From Clostridium sartagoforme AAU1 (GTDB lineage: Bacteria > Bacillota > Clostridia > Clostridiales > Clostridiaceae): a DNA stretch of 64,000 nucleotides. Numbering within the stretch: the first letter of the stretch is position 1; every line of letters starts with the position of its first letter. Where the stretch lies: the NCBI RefSeq assembly GCF_000401215.1, contig NZ_ASRV01000050.1:1-64000 (forward strand), written 5' to 3'. Under the pieces are notes generated by a model, which searched no databases, had not been told where the DNA came from, and saw nothing but the letters and a program-made list of their open reading frames with translations. Both the position numbers and the translations under genes were made by a program. Below are positions 1-6,567 of the stretch, one piece after another.

Positions 1-42
1 TGTATACTAAGTGTCTACTTCTTTATTAATAGATCTAGTAAA
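1..42 (+). other. Misplaced mate-pair read fragment (assembly artefact)
   Basis: These bases are a degraded copy of bases ~2003-2042 of this window. They match in the same orientation once a few single-base insertions and one deletion are allowed. The original lies inside the 134-codon gene at 1724-2128. The copy directly abuts a linker sequence at 43-90. A circularised ~2 kb fragment joined through a linker would give exactly this order: right end, linker, left end. I infer that it is not real genomic sequence at this place. Confidence 0.8.
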
Positions 43-90
43 TCGTAATTAACTTCGTAATAATAGTATGACTATACGAAGTTATTACCG
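43..90 (+). other. loxP-type 454 paired-end linker left in the assembly
   Basis: The stretch contains an exact 13-bp loxP arm at 73-85, an inverted partner at about 48-60 and a loxP-like spacer. Removing single extra bases gives a perfect 34-bp loxP. The flanks (TCGT on the left, TACG on the right) match the 42-bp Roche 454 Titanium mate-pair linker as I remember it. Single-base insertions are typical of a low-quality 454 read end. Together with the duplicated fragment before it, this marks the contig edge as artificial. Confidence 0.85.
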
Positions 91-171
91 CCCCTAGGAA
101 AAGGAGAGAGCTAGACCTCAAAAGAAATCTAGCTTAAAAAATTTAACAAAACATAACCTAATAATAAGGTC

Positions 172-204
172 AAAAAAGCACACTAACTATTCGTTATAGT
201 GTAC
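172..204 (-). terminator. Rho-independent terminator after the 92-aa gene
   Basis: On the minus strand an 8-bp stem (one G-U pair) at 178-204 is followed by six T residues at 172-177. It lies just downstream of the stop codon of the gene ending at 217. It probably ends the small minus-strand operon 1298-217. A second short dyad (AGCTAGA/TCTAGCT, 109-134) lies further on without a T tract. Confidence 0.65.
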
Positions 205-216
205 TCAATCACTCTA

Positions 217-495
217 TTATTTCTTTGAATCAAAATACTGATCTAATAATTGTTTACGTTTTTTCTTTAACTCATTAAAGTTACTCAAATTCCTATAAGC
301 TCCACATTTAACATTTTCAATTATTCCATCTACTTCAATATCCCTGCATTTAGGAAATTCAAAAGTTGTTTCATGATTACCATCAGGCTTTCTAGTAAAA
401 TCCATGATCCTTATATCTGGTACATCAGACAACATAACTTCTAAAAAATAATTGTCTGTAGTTAAAAGATAATTTCCAAATTTATTTCTATCCAT
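217..495 (-). CDS. Hypothetical protein, 92 aa
   Basis: I do not recognise this protein. It is 92 residues, hydrophilic, with no membrane segment. The middle holds a CRDIEVDGIIENVKCGAYR stretch with two cysteines about 13 residues apart, and the C-terminus is very basic (KKKRKQ). The start has a good ribosome site (AGGTGAG) 5-8 bases upstream. It is the last gene of a tightly packed minus-strand run (1298-217), two bases after its neighbour, and is followed by a terminator. The cluster is probably cargo of the plasmid-like element. Confidence 0.7.
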   Translation of the reverse strand: MDRNKFGNYLLTTDNYFLEVMLSDVPDIRIMDFTRKPDGNHETTFEFPKCRDIEVDGIIENVKCGAYRNLSNFNELKKKRKQLLDQYFDSKK

Positions 496-497
496 AT

Positions 498-752
498 TTA
501 CTCACCTACCTTTTCTATAGCAATTATTTCATCAACATTTATTAGTAACTCTTTTCCAAAAGGTATAAATTTATATTCTAATTCTACTGCATCTAAAACA
601 TCTGTAATTAAATTCTCATTATAACTATAATATAATTTCTCTTCATTACAGCTTTTCATTGTTATTTTATATAAAAACTTCTCCCCTTCATTTGAAATAT
701 CTTCATTTATTGCCTTTACTAATCCTAAAATAAATTCATTATCACTTATCAT
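498..752 (-). CDS. Hypothetical protein, 84 aa
   Basis: I do not recognise this family. The protein is 84 residues, acidic and soluble by composition. It could form an alpha/beta fold (alternating hydrophobic stretches such as KFLYKITMKSC and ELLINVDEIIAIEKV). Its ATG overlaps the stop of the 39-codon frame upstream (ATGA), and its ribosome site GAGGAGAT lies inside that frame, so translation is probably coupled. It belongs to the same small minus-strand operon as the 92-aa and 149-aa proteins. Confidence 0.7.
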   Translation of the reverse strand: MISDNEFILGLVKAINEDISNEGEKFLYKITMKSCNEEKLYYSYNENLITDVLDAVELEYKFIPFGKELLINVDEIIAIEKVGE

Positions 753-868
753 TTCTCTATCTCCTCTTTATTTATATTTATATTTTTATTTCCAAATACT
801 TCTTCAAATTTCTCTTGCATTCTTAATCTATATTTCCAATACTTTTTATTAAAAGTCTTCTTCCTCAT
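749..868 (-). CDS. Small basic protein, 39 aa, translationally coupled
   Basis: An open frame of 39 codons begins with ATG inside the end of the 149-aa gene (20-base overlap) and ends with ATGA over the next start. The product begins MRKKTFNKKYWKYRLRMQ and is strongly basic at the N-terminus and acidic at the C-terminus. The tight overlaps at both ends support a real coupled gene, and without it a ~100-base gap would interrupt the operon. No clear own ribosome site is present. Function unknown. Confidence 0.5.
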   Translation of the reverse strand: MRKKTFNKKYWKYRLRMQEKFEEVFGNKNININKEEIEK

Positions 869-1298
869 CGTCATCTTCTAATGCTTCTCTTAATTTTCTA
901 TATAAACTTTTCTCCACTTCTTTATCAGTTAAATCTTCTAATATTCCATCAAATAATAAGTCATCTAATACATTAATTTGTTCAGATATTAAGTAAAGTC
1001 TGCATTGCTCTTTCTCAAGATTATCCATTGCATATGTTGACATTCTTCTATCTTCATCATCTAGTAATTCTTTACCTTCCTCATCATTTAACATATAGTT
1101 AAAACCTTCTATAATTACATTAAATTCTTCATCTGTTAGTTCAACCTTACTTAAAGCTATCAAATCATCTTCTTTACAGCTAAATTCAAGACAATTCCAA
1201 CTCCATAAAGTTCTTTTAACTTCTATTGGCTCTTTAGTTATTGGATTCATCCCTGTTACTGTCTGTACTTTTTTGTTAAATAAATCTTCTAATCTCAT
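849..1298 (-). CDS. Hypothetical acidic protein, 149 aa
   Basis: I do not recognise this protein. It is 149 residues and strongly acidic, ending in an almost pure Asp/Glu tail (residues ~140-148). The sequence between ~60 and 135 is predicted to be helical and contains many Leu-Asp-Asp motifs. There is no signal peptide or membrane span. The ATG follows a GGATGG ribosome site. It is the first gene of the operon 1298-217. Acidic helical proteins of this size on plasmids can be DNA mimics or inhibitors, but nothing here proves that. Confidence 0.65.
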   Translation of the reverse strand: MRLEDLFNKKVQTVTGMNPITKEPIEVKRTLWSWNCLEFSCKEDDLIALSKVELTDEEFNVIIEGFNYMLNDEEGKELLDDEDRRMSTYAMDNLEKEQCRLYLISEQINVLDDLLFDGILEDLTDKEVEKSLYRKLREALEDDDEEEDF

Positions 1299-1434
1299 AT
1301 AATATCCATCCTATCTTTTAATATAATAATTAAGCAGTTTAAACTCATGCTTAGGAGCCAATTAATTATAAAGGAGTAATTTATAAATAATTTAGTTAAA
1401 ATACAACTTTTTTAAAGTGGAGTTATATAACCAC

Positions 1435-1464
1435 TTGACATTATCCATTCTTTTAGTATATAGT
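1435..1464 (+). promoter_or_regulatory. Sigma-A-type promoter, plus strand
   Basis: TTGACA at 1435-1440 and TATAGT at 1459-1464 are separated by 18 bases. No open reading frame with a ribosome site follows, so it may drive a non-coding RNA. The -10 box lies inside an inverted repeat (TTCTTTTAGTA, arms 1448-1458 and 1488-1498), so a repressor site over the start of transcription is plausible. Confidence 0.45.
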
Positions 1465-1680
1465 ATAGTTGATATATTATAATGTATTACTAAAAGAACG
1501 GAAATTAATCCGCTCAATTTAAAGCTTTAAACTTGCATATATTTATACTGCATCGCATTACAGCAGTTGGTGTACTCAGAAAACATTCCTTTCCTCTCCT
1601 TATGGAGATTATAGAAAAGTCTATCAACTTAGCAATACTGCTATTAATAGAGTTCTTGCCTTTATTTTTCTCCCATTTTT

Positions 1681-1712
1681 AAAATAAAAAGAACCAGATT
1701 TCACTCTAGTCC
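1681..1712 (-). terminator. Terminator after the 134-aa gene
   Basis: On the minus strand, 12 bases after the stop at 1724, an 8-bp stem (two G-U pairs, loop of six) at 1691-1712 is followed by a TTTTTATTTT tract at 1681-1690. Confidence 0.55.
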
Positions 1713-1723
1713 TTAATTGTATT

Positions 1724-2128
1724 CTATCGTTTAATTTTCCCAAATGTGATTAACCATGTTCTCATTTTATCTAAGTCCTCAATATAATCTTTACATAAGG
1801 TTGCATACTCGTTCAAAAAATCAACCTTCAATTCTTCGCTATAAGAAACAAACCAATCAGCATGAAATTCTTTTAGTATTTTGTTTAAATTGTGTAATTG
1901 AGCAACCTCATCATCTATTTCTAATCTCAATCTTATTTTATTAATGCTATAATGCATACCTTCTCTATATTTTATATGATTTTCTACTGATCTTTCAAAA
2001 AATGATCTAAGTGTCACTTCTTTATTAATTAGATCTGTAAAATAATTAGATACGCCATTCAATTCAGCAATATCATAATCTAAATTCAACAATGCGTCTA
2101 TTACATATTCAGAATATCCTTCTATCAA
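1724..2128 (-). CDS. Hypothetical protein, 134 aa (TTG start)
   Basis: I do not recognise this family. The longest frame begins at 2164, but a full AAGGAGGTGA ribosome site sits just before a TTG at 2128, so I place the start there. The protein is rich in Leu, Glu and Tyr, looks all-helical (YREGMHYSINKIRLRLEI, LHNLNKILKEFHADWF) and has no membrane span. It lies 55 bases after the helicase gene and ends at its own terminator. Part of it (2003-2042) is copied by an artefact at the window edge. Confidence 0.65.
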   Translation of the reverse strand: MIEGYSEYVIDALLNLDYDIAELNGVSNYFTDLINKEVTLRSFFERSVENHIKYREGMHYSINKIRLRLEIDDEVAQLHNLNKILKEFHADWFVSYSEELKVDFLNEYATLCKDYIEDLDKMRTWLITFGKIKR

Positions 2129-2183
2129 GAAATCACCTCCTTCCTCATTTATATAATTCTTCAAAACTTTTACAATACCTTCT

Positions 2184-3797
2184 TTAAATCACATCTTTCA
2201 AAGAAAAATAGGAATTTTTTACACTAAAATAAACTAAAACATCCCAAATCGTCTTAACCTTTTTGCCTTTACATGCTTGTACTTGTTTTTGAGTTAAATT
2301 ATCTTTCTTTTTCCAATTGCATTTTGGATTTAAGTAAGCACCCGACTTTTCAACTTTTCCTGCTATATCTTCTATTTCTTCTTGCAACTCTTTTAAAGAA
2401 TTACTTTCACTTATTGTTTCTAATTGATAAGTATAACCTTCACCTTGAATTCTTTTATAGCTTATATAGTTGTTATCTTTGGAAACTATGTAGAAATCTA
2501 TATCTTTATTGGCTTTAAGTATAGCTACATCAACGTTGCCAATTTTATTAAAGTACCAATCATATATAGAGTTTTCTCTAACATTAAATATTGACTCATT
2601 AAATAATTCAATTTCTTTCATAATTAATTCTTCTTCTTTTAGTTTTCTAATTCTTTCTTGTTCTTCCTTTGCTAATCTATCTAATTTATCTATTTCAGCT
2701 TCTTTCTTTATTCGTTCCTCCATCTCTAATATATCTTCACCATCTTTTAAGCCAAAAGCAGTATTACAATTTATTAATCTATGTTTTTTACAATTGTCTG
2801 TTATATCTAGGATTAAAGCATCTTTTTTACCTTCATGTAATCTTAGCGATCTTCCAATTTGCTGAATATATTTCATCAATGAACGAGTTGGAGTAGCCTC
2901 TACAATACAATCTACGCTAGTAATATCTACCCCTTTAATCAAGATATTTACATTGCATAATACCTTTATTTCTCCTTCTTCAAATCTTCTTAATATATCT
3001 GCTCTTTCTTTACTATCTAAATCCGAATCAATGCTCTCGCAACTTATTCCAGCCTTTTTAAATTCATCTCTTATATTTTTAGCATTATCGATACTAGAAC
3101 AAAATACAATAGTAGCCATTCTATCACTTGCATATTCAACCCACTTTTTAACTATAAATTTATTTCTATCTTCTATATCGATTCTTTCACTTAATTCTTT
3201 TTGATTAAAGTCTCCCAATGTCATACTGACACCATCTAAACTTACGTTACTTTCACATACTAAACAACGTGGACTTACTAAATATCCTTGCTTAACCAAC
3301 TTTAATATATCTTCTTTATAAATAATATTGTCGTAGACTTTTTCTATTCCATTTGTAAATGGTGTGGCAGAAAATCCACATACATATTTAGCACCTATTT
3401 TTTCTATTATTTTCTTCTGTTGTTCTAGGGCAATATGACATTCATCTATAATTAAATAATCTATTTCTCCATTAGATAAAATTCTTTCCATTCTATCACT
3501 CCCAGGATAACTCATAGACTGTCTCGTTGCACAAGTTATACGTTCTCCAACCTCATCTAAAGTACCTTTAACTCGTCCTATTTTCTCATCTGTGAAATAG
3601 CTTAACTTTTTTATTGTCTGTTGCAATAATTCTTCCTGATCAATAATTATTAAACTTCTACCTTGATTTTCTGCTACTAGTTTAGAAAATACAATTGTTT
3701 TTCCTCCACCAGTTGCAATTTCTATTATATTTTTACTTCCCTTATTCATTTCCTTTATTTTATTTAAAGCCTCTATTTGATAATCCCTTAACTCCAT
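2184..3797 (-). CDS. Superfamily 2 DEAH/DECH-box helicase
   Basis: This is a two-domain ATP-dependent helicase of the SSL2/RadD-like type. It starts with the Q-motif-like MELRDYQIEAL. It then shows motif I ATGGGKT (about residues 28-34), motif II LIIDECH, motif III GFSATP, and in the second domain VFCSSIDNA, the motif V region LIKGVDI and motif VI YIQQIGRSLR. About 200 extra C-terminal residues, with a coiled coil rich in Glu/Lys (KKEAEIDKLDRLAKEEQER), follow the core. A frame extends to 3821, but ATG at 3797 fits the family start. Such helicases on plasmids act in replication, repair or restriction; which one is not shown. Confidence 0.85.
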   Translation of the reverse strand: MELRDYQIEALNKIKEMNKGSKNIIEIATGGGKTIVFSKLVAENQGRSLIIIDQEELLQQTIKKLSYFTDEKIGRVKGTLDEVGERITCATRQSMSYPGSDRMERILSNGEIDYLIIDECHIALEQQKKIIEKIGAKYVCGFSATPFTNGIEKVYDNIIYKEDILKLVKQGYLVSPRCLVCESNVSLDGVSMTLGDFNQKELSERIDIEDRNKFIVKKWVEYASDRMATIVFCSSIDNAKNIRDEFKKAGISCESIDSDLDSKERADILRRFEEGEIKVLCNVNILIKGVDITSVDCIVEATPTRSLMKYIQQIGRSLRLHEGKKDALILDITDNCKKHRLINCNTAFGLKDGEDILEMEERIKKEAEIDKLDRLAKEEQERIRKLKEEELIMKEIELFNESIFNVRENSIYDWYFNKIGNVDVAILKANKDIDFYIVSKDNNYISYKRIQGEGYTYQLETISESNSLKELQEEIEDIAGKVEKSGAYLNPKCNWKKKDNLTQKQVQACKGKKVKTIWDVLVYFSVKNSYFSLKDVI

Positions 3798-3821
3798 ATT
3801 TATCTCAATTCCCCTTTTCAT

Positions 3822-4371
3822 TTTATTCGAATAAATTTAATCACTCATTATTCATTATTACTATTTTCTTCAATTTCTATATCTTATATATTTAAAAAAT
3901 TCACTTTCATTTATTTAGTAAATTGACGAAGGCTTGCCGAAGACTATTTACTAAATAAATGAATCTTGCTTCTTTGAAAGAAGTATAATATTTATTAACC
4001 TTTAAATTAACTTTCAACTAACGTTAAATAAGTGCTACCTACTAAGAAATTTGTATCTCACAAAATCTTAATAAATAACACTTATATTTTTTAATTTATA
4101 ACTATTTTATATAAATATGTATTAATCGGTATCGTACAAACCTAGTATTCAAGCCATTTGTAGCCATTTTTATTGTGCGAAAACACCTTTATCGAATTTT
4201 CAACACCACTCAAACCATTGATATTAAGCCATTCTCACGACATCGTTTTTTCAAAATTGGTAAAATAGCCTCTAATATAACCTATATTACTTATATGAGA
4301 AACTTTACCAAAATAGCTTAAAAAACACCTTCAAACCTAGTCATAGAGCGACTTTACACAATTTCAAAGGT
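3822..4371. other. 550-base non-coding region, possible replication or transfer origin
   Basis: There is no credible gene. The region holds a perfect 18-bp inverted repeat (3906-3923 and 3946-3963) and a shorter repeat pair TTGGTAAA/TTTACCAA (4257-4264 and 4304-4311). AGCCATT occurs three times between ~4150 and 4235. Base composition is locally less AT-rich at 4120-4250 and extremely AT-rich around it. It lies between two helicase genes. An origin of replication or oriT would fit this pattern, but that is only an inference from structure and position. Confidence 0.4.
3906..3963. repeat. Perfect 18-bp inverted repeat with 22-base loop
   Basis: The arms TTCATTTATTTAGTAAAT (3906-3923) and its exact reverse complement (3946-3963) enclose a GC-richer loop with two CGAAG copies. 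In RNA it would be a very stable hairpin. On the minus strand it is followed after a few bases by TTTTTT (in GTGAATTTTTTAAA), so it could end transcripts of the gene stopping at 4372. It could equally be a protein-binding site. Confidence 0.6.
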
Positions 4372-6240
4372 CTAATATTTATAAACATGATTTACCCTAT
4401 TCCCCTTAACCTTACCTTCTTTAATTCTTTTGGTCTTGCAAAACTCTAAGAAATCACTATTTGTCCAAATATCTCTCCAAGTTGGTTTACTTATACCTAG
4501 TTTCTTTTGCAACTCAGAACTTTTAATCTTCTCCCATTTGCCCTGAGCCAATTTCTCTTCTATGTAATCTTTAAATACATCTAATTTAGAACGCTTAGAT
4601 ACTCTTTCACCTAAAAATTCTTCTTCGGAAACAATATTATAATTTTCCATATTGAATCCATTCAACTGTTTTATTATCTCATTAATCATCATTGCATCAT
4701 CTGTAAAAATATGATAATGTGCTTGTGGATCTCTATTTCTAGCAACCCTCTTTAAGGATTGATATTGACAAGATACCATATCTGTAAACATTAACTCTTG
4801 CAACTTATCAGAATTATGAAATCCCCAAGTTTTTAATCCATCTTTATCTTTTTTATATGTTGTTTCCATTTCTTTGGATGTAGGTTTTATGCCAAAAAAG
4901 TACCTATATAGAAATATGTAATAAAATCTAGGTTGCCTATATGTATGTGCAAGAAAGCAATTACTGAAGTCTGCATAATCATTTCTGCCTCTTTGGTTTT
5001 CATAATTGCAGAAGCTAATTCTTTCTTCATATTCTAGTTGTTCAGAAAACAACCCTTTTTCAGCATTTAACAATTCTATTTCATCTTTTATTTCTTTATC
5101 AAATTCTGAAAAAGTTATATTTTTAAGATAATCTGATTCATCATTTTTAGTAACAATTAAACCCTTTTTATTATCTCCTAGCTCTTTAGTTACATATGTA
5201 GTAAATTTAGGTCTAAATAAATGATTTATTTTACCCTTTCCAGTTGTAGTAGTTTTTAAGTTTATAACTGTCATTTTGCATTTATCATGACTTATTTTCC
5301 TGTTTGTCTTTTCAATTTTAAACAAATTAGCCTTATAAATAGTAGAGAAACTAGCACTTGCATCTAGCATTATATTATTCGTTAATTTAAAAAAGCTGAA
5401 ATCAAAATCATAAGTAGCTATAATTTTACCTGTAATATCTATTAAAGAATATCCTTGTATAGAATTAAGTATGACTTTTTCTAGTAAATCTATATATTCT
5501 AGTAGATCATTTATGTATCTTTTTTTATTAGATCTCTTAAAATCATCTAATAATTTTATATCTATATTAGCTTCATTTTTAATTATTTCTTTTTTTAAAC
5601 TACCACACTTTAACTTTATGTTATCTGGATCTTCTTTTAAGTTAATCCAGTGTAGTTGATTTATTGGTTTATATTCTTCACTCTTAAATAGATTTTCTAA
5701 TACATCAGTTATTTCTTTAAGCTCATCAGCCATATTAAAAGTTAAAAATAAATCCAACATCTCTAGATTCTTTTTTACAGTAAAAGTATATAAATTATTT
5801 TTTATAGGATTAAATTCTTCATCTATTATTAATGTTTTAAAAGTTTCTACTAATTTTGCTAACCTATTATTTTCACCCTTGCATAACCTATAATACTGAG
5901 AGTGAGTAATAACTATAACACTATACTTATAGAACTCTATAAAATTAGCACTCAAAACTAAGCTTTTATTATTCTTAATCATATCTACATCTGAAACTAT
6001 TCCAACAGCTTTTTTAAACCCAGCTCCTTTATTAATTTCTTTAACTATTCTATCTACTTCTACTTTAAATTTAGTTACTATTAAAGTTTCTCTTTTAGAT
6101 TTAATTGCACTTTCAATAGTTTGTCTAGTCTTTCCACTAGATGCTTCTAAATCAAATACTTTAAATTTAAATGTATTGCAGCCTAATCTAATTTCTTCAT
6201 CTAATTTATTTAACTCATCTTCAAATAAATCTTTATTCAC
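4372..6240 (-). CDS. Superfamily 2 helicase-like ATPase with C-terminal DNA-binding region
   Basis: The 622-residue protein has a P-loop ASSGKT (residues 33-38), a Walker B-type LIIDEE (137-142), LDASAS (292-297) in the place of motif III, and QSLKRVARNR (494-503) resembling arginine-finger motif VI. This gives the order expected of a divergent helicase. The last ~70 residues (ELQKKLGISKPTWRDIW) look like a helix-turn-helix. It starts with GTG at 6240 after a weak ribosome site. It lies in one minus-strand run with the polymerase-like gene. A replicative helicase or primase-helicase of the element is possible; the family is not one I can name with certainty. Confidence 0.65.
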   Translation of the reverse strand: MNKDLFEDELNKLDEEIRLGCNTFKFKVFDLEASSGKTRQTIESAIKSKRETLIVTKFKVEVDRIVKEINKGAGFKKAVGIVSDVDMIKNNKSLVLSANFIEFYKYSVIVITHSQYYRLCKGENNRLAKLVETFKTLIIDEEFNPIKNNLYTFTVKKNLEMLDLFLTFNMADELKEITDVLENLFKSEEYKPINQLHWINLKEDPDNIKLKCGSLKKEIIKNEANIDIKLLDDFKRSNKKRYINDLLEYIDLLEKVILNSIQGYSLIDITGKIIATYDFDFSFFKLTNNIMLDASASFSTIYKANLFKIEKTNRKISHDKCKMTVINLKTTTTGKGKINHLFRPKFTTYVTKELGDNKKGLIVTKNDESDYLKNITFSEFDKEIKDEIELLNAEKGLFSEQLEYEERISFCNYENQRGRNDYADFSNCFLAHTYRQPRFYYIFLYRYFFGIKPTSKEMETTYKKDKDGLKTWGFHNSDKLQELMFTDMVSCQYQSLKRVARNRDPQAHYHIFTDDAMMINEIIKQLNGFNMENYNIVSEEEFLGERVSKRSKLDVFKDYIEEKLAQGKWEKIKSSELQKKLGISKPTWRDIWTNSDFLEFCKTKRIKEGKVKGNRVNHVYKY

Positions 6241-6261
6241 TCTTTGCTTTTTCCTTTCTTT

Positions 6262-6453
6262 TTATTTATTAATTAATTCTTCAACGATTTTTAAAACTTT
6301 ATCAAAATTATTATCCCAAACAAAGCTCCAAACCTGTTTATCTAATTCAAATTTATTAGGATATACATAAGGCTCTTGCTTACTTAAATAACTTAAAGTA
6401 ATTGCATGTTTTTTAGATTTCGCTATATAATACTTTTTTTCATTACTTTTCAT
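6262..6453 (-). CDS. Small protein, 63 aa (DUF5659-like)
   Basis: The 63-residue product ends KQVWSFVWDNNFDKVLKIVEELINK. That is the pattern of small phage and plasmid proteins annotated DUF5659: an aromatic beta-strand followed by D/N and a final helix. A similar protein is encoded at 9512-9673, on the other side of the polymerase-like gene. A GGAGAA ribosome site precedes the ATG. It lies 21 bases before the helicase-like gene and is probably co-transcribed. Function unknown. Confidence 0.6.
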   Translation of the reverse strand: MKSNEKKYYIAKSKKHAITLSYLSKQEPYVYPNKFELDKQVWSFVWDNNFDKVLKIVEELINK

Positions 6454-6523
6454 TTCTAATTCTCCATTTTTCTCATTATTTTTATTGACTATTGTATAAA
6501 AACAATCTATAATGTTAATAATA

Positions 6524-6551
6524 AAACTAAAGGAAAGATGGCAGTCTTCCC
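6524..6551 (-). terminator. Probable terminator after the polymerase-like gene
   Basis: About 16 bases after the stop at 6568 the minus strand forms a GGGAAGA/TCTTTCC stem with one bulge (6532-6551), followed by a T-rich run (TTTAGTTTTATTATT). Confidence 0.45.
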
Positions 6552-6567
6552 TTCAGTAAAATATAAA

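Larger units (their letters stand above)
1299..1723. other. 425-base intergenic region with dyads and a plus-strand promoter
   Basis: No credible gene is seen here on either strand. The region holds a plus-strand sigma-A-like promoter (1435-1464), an 11-bp perfect inverted repeat (1448-1458 and 1488-1498) that overlaps it, and a further long imperfect dyad (1652-1694). It also holds the terminator of the next gene (1681-1712). A plus-strand transcript of up to ~200 bases could be made from it. Confidence 0.5.

Noticed and set aside
43-90. A genuine Cre/loxP-like recombination site of the element
   Set aside because: Only single-base insertions separate it from the synthetic loxP, its flanks fit the 454 mate-pair linker, and it is joined to a displaced copy of sequence 2 kb away; an artefact explains all three.
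109-134. AGCTAGA/TCTAGCT dyad as a terminator
   Set aside because: Neither strand has a T run after it; the real terminator of the operon is at 172-204, and this stretch is close to the artefact.
2273-3204. Several plus-strand frames opposite the DECH helicase
   Set aside because: Leu/Ser/Phe-rich translations without ribosome sites; they mirror the codons of the helicase gene.
3906-3963. Terminal inverted repeats of an insertion sequence
   Set aside because: Only 22 bases lie between the arms, and there is no transposase or target duplication.
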